Source of the DNA: Symbiodinium natans
Taxonomy: Eukaryota; Sar; Dinophyceae; Suessiales; Symbiodiniaceae
Assembly (NCBI GenBank): GCA_905221605.1
Contig: CAJNDS010000413.1
Location: forward strand, 536,010-600,009
Direction: 5' to 3'
Length of the DNA stretch: 64,000 bases
In this document: in pieces, positions 56,894 to 64,000 of the stretch
Layout of the letters: each line of letters begins with the position of its first letter
How positions within the stretch are numbered: position 1 is the stretch's first letter
Translations under genes and position numbers: made by a program
The notes under the pieces: generated by a model
The model's input: only the letters and a program-made list of their open reading frames with translations
Told to the model about the DNA's origin: nothing
Database searches by the model: none

Positions 56894-59800
56894 AGAGGGC
56901 TAGGGCTTACTTCAAGCCAAGAACGCAACACCAGAAGTTAGAGAACCCACCAAGAGCATGACGCACAATCCCCGCAGCACCCCCTAAACACCCCCAGCCC
57001 CACTGATTCCTAAGCCTAAACCATCCCATCTTTCGCTGCCGAGGTGCCCCGTCGCTCCTGCAGTCGCCACAAGCACCGGCTCCCAGCGTGGAGAGGCCCT
57101 GTCCTGGTGTTAGTAAGGAAGGTTTGGGGTTTGGGGTTTGGGGTTTAGGGTTTGAGGGTTTAAATGGATTTAGGGGTTTTGGGGGATAGGGTTGAGCCCT
57201 AAAAAAGCCCCCGAGCCCGGCACAACCCAAACAACTTCATTCTAAGCCCGGAGGCCCTACTTGGAGAATCGGGAACTTGGTCATTAGTGGTTGGAACACT
57301 CTTCTTGAGCAAGCCCTAAACCCTAAGCCCTAAACCCTTGAAGGAATCTTTTCGGAGGAGTTGGAGGAGGGCCTCGGATTTTCATTGACTTGTAAGGCAT
57401 GAAAAACAACGCACGAATTAAAAGTGAGAACGAAGTGGTGGCATTTTGATTAGTCCTTTATTGCCCCCTTAATTGCACATACCTCAAATGTTTACTGCTA
57501 GTTTTCTTTTGTCTTATCAAATTTTGACTTTATGGTCTGTCTTTGTCTGGAGATATAGCGAATACGAATGATACTCTTTAAACGTAGAGAGGTCCACAAC
57601 CCCAACCCTAAAGCTCCAAGGATTCGTATTTAAGGCCCAAAGGCTTTGTTACATAAGGTTTGTGGGCTTTTGAGCCAAAAAGCGTAAAAGGTCCCCTTTA
57701 CATACGAGTTGGGTACATGGACGCTTTAAAGCGTAGGAGGATTCAAGGGTCTATTCCACCCTAAACCCGAAACCCGAAACCCTAAACCCTAAACCCTACT
57801 GTCCCGGAGGGCCGAGTCGAAGCTCAACGGCTTCTCGTTGCTGAAGCTGGAGGGCTTTAAGGACTTGCGGGCCCCCACGTTCTGGGTTCTGGCTTCGGGG
57901 CTTTGGGGTTTGGGGTTAGGGTTTAGGGTTTAGGGTTTAGGGTATAGGGAATAGAGTATAGGGTTTAGGGTTTAGGGTTGCCAGGAGTCAGCATGAGTAA
58001 GCTAATTTGGGCTAGCAGCTGCGTACGTGTGCTGGTGCTGGTGCCGGTGCTTGCGCTTGTGATGCTGTGCGTACGTGCGTGCTTGCTTGTGCGATCGCCC
58101 TCACGCGTGGTTTTCTTTTTGACTGGCAGGAGGCTGTCTGGGGTCCCAAAGTATGTTCATCCAGGTCCAGGGTCAAAAATGGCCCTGCAAGTAGGGCTTA
58201 CCTACAAGCCCTAGAAGCCCCAAAACCCTCAACCCTAGAACCTAGAGCCCTCAACCCCAAACCCCAAACCCCGAACCCTAAACCCTAAACCCTTCTTTGC
58301 CCTCCTCGTACCCTGAAAGCCCCGGGGCTCCCAAGCCACGTCGCCTGCGGAAGGAGACCAGCAGCAAAGTCCTGTCGCTCATGGCAGCAGGCCTCAGCCT
58401 GCGGCTGCAAAGCCCGAACCAAGGAAGATATACCATAATATACTGTTTGAAATTTTGAGGGTTTAGGGTTTAGGGTTTAGGGTTTAGGGTGGATCCCTAA
58501 ACCCTAAACATCATAGCAACCCTGAGCCCTGAAAGGTTTGGGGCTTAAATAAGGGAACCTGGGATGAGCCGAACGGCTACATCGTCAGGACGTCCACGCA
58601 CCCTGAACCTTCAACTGTGCTCCGTTTCCGTTTTAGGGTTTAGGATTGTAAAACCCTAAACCCTACACCCCAAACCCCAAACCCCAAACCCTAAACCCTA
58701 AACCTAAGATTTAGGGTTTAGAGTCCAACGCAAGACGTCGCGCAATCCGATGATCCGGCAGAACGACTTGTGGAGCCATTCAGTTCAGCAACTAAAGGAG
58801 GAGTAGGCCCTTATTCCCTTTTTAGGGTTTAGGGTTTAGGGTTCAGGGTTTAGGTTCCCTTATAATCCGTTTAAACCTAAAAGGGCACCCTTTGCATTCC
58901 TAGGCTACGCCTGGGTCTAGAGGAGGAAAGAATGGAATCAGCCGGAGACCTGTCTGTGGGCCCTAGGTTTAGAGCTTAGGTTGTAGGGTTTAAGGCATTC
59001 CGAGTGTTCGGTTTTTAAGGTTTCGGGGTTTGGAACCCCCAAGACTGATTCTGGGACGCTGTACGGCATTTTAGAAGGTTTGTCCTGGGAGCTTCTATTA
59101 CAGCGATTTAGATGAGCTTTGCAGATTCTTCGTAGGGAGGGGGCTGGACATGAGAACATCTAGCACAACCCAAAGCCCACACTCCCCAAATCCAGCCACC
59201 CTAAACCCCGAAAAGACCTAAAACCCTAGCAAGCCCCTTAGTAGCTGAGTGAGCGCACCCTACACTGTTTGGGATACTGTAATCCCCTTATAGAACTGAA
59301 AGTGTACACTTCTTTGGCGCTTACGAAGTTACCAATCCTGAGCCTCGAACCCTAAACCCTAAGAATAGGGTTTTAGGGTTCGGCATCATGTTCCATGACA
59401 GGTGCACAGGCCGCCGCCGAGTCGGCAGTGCGAGGGGCTTGGTTTTTTGTTTGGGAGCAAGGTTTTTTTCTGGGACACTACTTCTGGGACACTACCTGGA
59501 AGCCCTTTTGACTTAGTATCTGGGGGTTCTAAGACGGTTTCTAAGGGATACGAAGTAGACTTGCAAAGTCAGAAGAGCTTCCAAGTAGGGACTGGGAGTC
59601 GGCCTTGGGGGAGGCGGGTTAAAGTTTAGTTGTGGGGTGATTTGTTGAAAATCATTTTGCCTTTCCATGAATGCTTAAACCCAACAAGGAACAAACATTA
59701 TCGTTTATAAATAGTGCCCCAACAATGGTGAAGTTAATTTGTTTTTTGCTGATAAACCCTAAACCCTAAATCCCTAAGACCCTATACGCCCTAAAGGCCT

Positions 59801-60866
59801 GCGCTGGTGCATCATGACAATGCTGCAGCTGCACCGACGGCCAAGGCTCCGGTAGGGCTTAGGGTTTAGGATTTAGGCATTAGGGTTAAGGGTTTAGGGT
59901 TTAGGCTTGCTTCTGACTCCAAAGCTTGTGACACCGTGCTTGGACTTCGTCAAAAGGGAAGGAGGAAGCTTAGGGTTTAGGGCTTAGCTACTGCAGGCTA
60001 AACACAATCGGCAATATGATGCCCTTAAGAAGTTGAATATGCATGATCCCAAAAGACACGTTCGAATTGAAGAGTCTACTACTGCTCGGGTTGAAGTCAG
60101 TTTGGGGCGCCAAACGAGCAAGTCTCGTGCTCTGTGCCTTCCCCCCCAAGCCCTGAACCCTGCACCCTAGTTTAGGGTTTAGGGTTTAGGGTTTTTGAGC
60201 CGGGACGGGGGGTTACACTAAACCCGACACCCTAAAGTTTCCGACTGGCAGGCGCCCAAGGCGCCGAAACGTGCACCGTCGGTGCTGGCAACGATGGGTC
60301 TAAAGCGTGCGGAGGCGCGGAGATCGGTCACCGCAGGGGTTTGGGTTTGGTTTGCGGTTTAGGAGTTTCGGGTTCAAGGTTTTTTTTCTTGTGGGGGGTT
60401 AGAGTTTTATGCTTTACTTGCTTTAGTGTGCCACCCCCCCCTCCCCCCCCCCCCGAACAGTCGAAGCTGGTTTTCGCCCTCTTTGAACGGTCCCGGGTTT
60501 TTATATGATTTTAACAGGGAGGAGGTCATTTAGATTCTAAAAGGATCCAGATGATGTTACAAGGGATGAGTCTATATAAGTTTGGCAGGGGCCGAGGATA
60601 TTTTTCGAGAAGGCTCAGGGCCGGGACATTACAGCGGGTTCCGAAACGGTGCCTATTATTCGAGGTTGGGCTGGCTCACGGACCACCTCTTTACCGGATT
60701 GATCAAGACAATTTTGCATATGGTCTTTTCGAAGGGAATTCGATGTCTTCGGCTTTGTTGGGATTCCGGTTTTCGGGGTCTTGCCCCAACAAGGGCCAGT
60801 CAGTGAGCCTTTCATCTCCGTCCCCTTTGAGGGTACCTTCCATGTCTTAGTAAGGATTCCTAAATT
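56894..60866. other. ITS pieces, islands, E element
   Basis: ITS at 57125-57165, 57775-57798, 57915-57990, 58455-58490, 58630-58710 and 60168-60195; E copy with extra heptamers at 58794-58922; C runs near 60434-60455. 57340-57720 and 59380-59750 are unique, AT-richer, with no gene. Basic GC-rich islands near 57808, 58312 and 60254. Confidence 0.65.
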
Positions 60867-60957
60867 GGGATATTCCCCCTTATACTAGGGATTCTATTAC
60901 CCCCTATTACAGGCCTAATGCCTATGCAGGAGCTGGTAGTATAAGGGGGAACATCCC
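60867..60957. repeat. Foldback element, family B
   Basis: GGGATATTCCCCCTTATACT and AGTATAAGGGGGAACATCCC pair. Confidence 0.92.
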
Positions 60958-61029
60958 AAAAATGGATGCCCTAAACCCTAAGCTTCCCTAAAGGGACTCC
61001 AGTGAGGCCTCTCCTTCCCTAAATTCCCT

Positions 61030-61215
61030 ACTCAGACGGTTTAGGGTTTAGGGCTTATATAGGGTTTGAGGTTTGGGGTTTAGAGGGTTTAGAGGGTTGA
61101 GAGGGTTTATAATGTTTACAGGGTTTGTAGGGTTTAGAGGGTTTAGAGTTAGAGGGTTTATAGGGTTTATGGGGTTTATGGGATTTATGGGGTTCATGGG
61201 GTTTAGAGTTTAGGG
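61030..61215 (+). repeat. Variant telomere-like tract (TTTAGAGGG, TTTATGGG)
   Basis: Repeats of GGGTTTAGAGGGTTTAGAG then GGTTTATGGGGTTTATGGG: insertions and substitutions amplified in blocks. Confidence 0.9.
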
Positions 61216-61360
61216 TAACCTTTTTACCTTACAAGAAGGAAACGGTCCTTCATCACTGTGCCGGTTTACCCTTCTTTTAAGTACACGATGGGCTGGGGAT
61301 CTAGCAATCGTTGCTGTGCATAGACCCTGCAGACCCATGAGCCCCATCAACTTAGAAGTT

Positions 61361-61481
61361 GGGACATTCCCCCTTGTACTAACAGTCCTCAAGAGGAATT
61401 TTCGTACCCCGGCCCCCGCCTGCCCCCCCCCCGCTAGTGTAATCCCTATTCAGGAGCTGTTAGTAGAATGGGGAACATCCC
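61361..61481. repeat. Foldback element, family B, long loop
   Basis: GGGACATTCCCCCTTGTACT and TAGTAGAATGGGGAACATCCC pair; the loop holds CCGCCTGCCCCCCCCCCGC. Confidence 0.88.
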
Positions 61482-61765
61482 AACCGCATGAACCCCACTT
61501 AATAAGCCCATGATAAGCCACATAAGCCTTAGGCTCAAAATAGCCCCACAACCTTATGCAGTCCTTGGAGCCTTAGGGATAAGAAGCCTTGTAAACCCCG
61601 ATGAACCTGCAACCCTATAAACCTTAAGCTCCACAGTCTCCGAAATAGTAGCCCTAAACCCTAAACCCTGAGCCCCGAAACCCTAAACCCTAAACCCTAC
61701 AACCCGAGCTCTGCCCAGGGCTCACCCCTTCGCCCGATAGCGGCATTGCAGAGGAGCATCCTGCA

Positions 61766-61835
61766 GGGTTTGGGGTGTAGGGTTTGGGGTTTAGGGTTTG
61801 GGGTTTAGGGTTTGGGGTTTAGGGTTTGGGGTTAA
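61766..61835 (+). repeat. 14-bp dimer repeat of telomere-like variants
   Basis: TTTAGGGTTTGGGG is repeated about four times: two heptamer variants alternate strictly, so the amplification unit was a dimer. Confidence 0.92.
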
Positions 61836-64000
61836 CATGGCCTGGGAGTCGGTACGCAGTCTCCAATCAGCACATGAGGTGAGTCATCTCTCAAGCTAGA
61901 TTGGTGTCACGATGGGCTTTTTTGGGGTTTAGGGACCATTGTACCATACTCTTCTGACCCTTTTCCATGTGTGCGTGTCTCGCTGAGGCAGTTGCGAGGG
62001 GTTTGTTTTGGTCCGTGAGGCCGCGAGGCCGTAGGAGCTGGGGATCGAGGATCCGGGGAGGAGGCACCCTAAACCCTAAACCCTAAGCCCTAAACCCTAA
62101 ACCCCTAAACCCTAGGCCTCTGCCTTGGTGGAGTTCCTTTCATTCGTGCTCGTCCGTTTGCTTGTTGCTGCCTGGTTTTTTGTTACGTTGGTGTGTTGCT
62201 GTCGTGGGCTGTCAGCTTGAGCCTTCGGGTCGGAGGTGGCGTCTTTTGTTAGGCCAGGCTCGTGCCTCGGTCCCCTCCTCCTCCTCCGCCTCCTCCTCCT
62301 CCCCTGGCGAAACCTAGGGTTTAGGGTGTAGGGTGTAGGGGTTAGGGTGTAGGGTGTAGGGTGCATGGTTTAGGCTTTGGGCTTTCGTTACTGCGGGACC
62401 TGGGGCAGGTTCCATGACATTGCCTGTCCTGAGGCTCTTCGTATGCCTTCTGAAGGGTGAACGCTTCGTCAAGTTCGGGCCCAAGAGCCTTAAACCCTAC
62501 AACCCCTATAACTTTAGCAGAGGAACCTCCCACAACAAAAATGTTTCGGAAACTCACCATTTCAGGAGCACCAGCGAGGGGCAAACAACTGACGAGGAGA
62601 CCTCGGAGATCTCTCCGGATGGGCCCCAGAGGCCGCGCCTAAACCTTGAACTTTAGGGTTTAGGGTTTCAAGTTTTTAGGGTTTTGAGGGTTTTAGGGTT
62701 TTAGGGTTTTACATTAGGGTTTAGGGTTTAGGGTTTAGGGTTTAGGGTTTAGGGTTTAGGGTTTTAGGGTTTTAGGGTTTTAGGGTTTTAGGGTTTTAGG
62801 GTTTTAGGGTTTTAGTTTTTTAGGGGTTTAGGGTTTTGGGTTTTGGGTTTTGGGTTCAGGGTTGGGGCATTTAAGGCTTTAGGTTCGTAGGGTTCAAACC
62901 CTAAACCCTAGCCCTGAACCCTTTATGTGTGATTGCTGTGTTCCACGAGGTTGACTGCACTTATTGACTTCTGTTGGCCTTGAAGCGTGAGCCCCAATTC
63001 CCAAACCCTCCTTTGCGGACTGTAATGCAGGCAGGGGTCGGAAAAATCTCGAATCGTATTCCCCTAGCGTCCCTGAAGGATACGAAAAGACCCCCAAAAC
63101 CCTTTGCTAATTATTAAGGCCCCTATAGTAGCCACACTTTGTTCGAAGGGTTTCGGTTGGCATAGATGGCGGGTCGGGGTAACTGAACCATCCGGCCCTG
63201 CCAAGTCTCCCTCACCCCTAGACCCCACCCCGCAACCTGCATCCTCAGTTCGCCAGGCACGCGCTCTGGCTGGCTTAGGGTTTAGGGTGTAGGGTTTAGG
63301 GTGTAGGGTGTAGGGTTTAGGGTTTGGGGTTTGGGGTTCGAGGTCCCTGATAGGAGGGTTGATGACTGTAAGCTGGGGTTCTTGCGTGAAGAGTCGGCAT
63401 GTTATAGTTTTCCGGCAGCCACGCCAAGAGAGGATGTAATGTCCGCTGGAGATTTTCAAGAACCTTGCAGTGTAAGGCTTACCTTAAGAAGCCAAAACCC
63501 CATATTTTTGTAGGTTCTTAAGTATCAATCTGCTTATAGGATTCTTGGTAACCCTGTAAAAGCGTAGGTTTTTGGTTCTTAAGTCCTGCTCACAACACAT
63601 TGCTACCCACATTGGTTCCTTCAACCGCGCATTAGCCAGCGGGATGAGGTTTTCGACAGCAAAGCTCTTCTCGAAAGACCATACAACATCTGCATCTCAA
63701 ACGACAACGTGTCGTTTTCATGTCGCTCGTTGGTCCCTAAAACCATGAGACCCTAAACCCCTCAACAAAAGCTAACGCATGCATTGAGACAATGAACTAC
63801 ACTTTAGCGGTCCAGGTGCATGGCTGCCCTTGTCATCTTCGGCACCCAAGCAAAAATGGGCACTGTATCTGGTAGAAGCCTGTGGATGAGCTCCATAAGA
63901 TAACCTAAGCCAAGCCCCTAAGACGAGCGCGTTTGGCTCAAACACCAGGCTTCACGCCACGAAGACCTCCTACGACGAGGCAGGTGGTTGCGACCTGCAA
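61836..64000. other. Right edge: ITS variants and unique DNA
   Basis: ITS at 62069-62112, 62318-62366 (TGTAGGG variants), 62655-62845 (TTTTAGGG and TTTAGGG) and 63278-63345. A CCTCCT run at 62275-62300. 63350-64000 is unique with no recognisable gene. Confidence 0.7.

Noticed and set aside
57660-57695. Dinoflagellate spliced-leader gene (minus strand, TTTTTGGCTCAAAAG)
   Set aside because: Only the TTTTGGCTCAA part resembles the leader; the 5' CCGTAGCC part and a donor are missing.
63928-63960. tRNA or other small RNA gene at the right edge
   Set aside because: No cloverleaf arms or conserved boxes could be traced by eye; no tRNA, rRNA or snRNA was recognised anywhere in the window.

Overview
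The window looks like nuclear DNA of a eukaryotic microalga, most likely a dinoflagellate. Three things point that way. Arabidopsis-type telomere heptamers (TTTAGGG/CCCTAAA) are scattered through almost the whole 64 kb in both orientations. The two clear genes are intronless, GC-rich, near-identical same-strand copies of S-adenosylhomocysteine hydrolase (AHCY), each preceded by a pyrimidine/AG site that could accept a trans-spliced leader. A LINE-type C-terminal fragment carries zinc fingers of a style I associate with dinoflagellate retrotransposons. No genus can be named from this sequence alone. The tract at base 1 does not prove a chromosome end, because similar tracts recur to the last kilobases.

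Layout. 1-17 kb: short unique gaps between interstitial telomeric sequence (ITS) tracts, many small foldback elements, and exon-like islands, including a DnaJ J-domain fragment near 10.4 kb. 17.3-18.75 kb: AHCY copy 1. 18.8-33.7 kb: more ITS, foldback elements and AT microsatellites. 33.8-35.16 kb: a degenerate 81-99 bp satellite. 35.19-36.19 kb: an array of 17 CTCGAG-centred palindromes, mostly spaced exactly 52 bp. 36.6-38.07 kb: AHCY copy 2. 38-49 kb: ITS, foldback elements, a C/T-rich tract. 49.4-50.2 kb (minus strand): LINE C-terminal fragment. 50.2-52.2 kb (plus): a candidate multi-exon gene broken up by GA microsatellites. 52.9-53.55 kb: a 33-bp satellite with inverted arms. 53.6-64 kb: ITS variants and foldback elements again.

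The repeats fall into at least eleven small families, labelled A-M here, most with long terminal inverted repeats, present in 1-9 recognisable copies, without any transposase in the window. Some are nested, and at least one is split by a telomere-like tract, so both element insertion and ITS gain have continued after the oldest insertions.

Only the two AHCY genes are confidently functional. AHCY hydrolyses S-adenosylhomocysteine to adenosine and homocysteine and so sustains methylation. Everything else coding-like is a fragment or a hypothesis. Coordinates of repeats were read by eye and may be off by a few bases.
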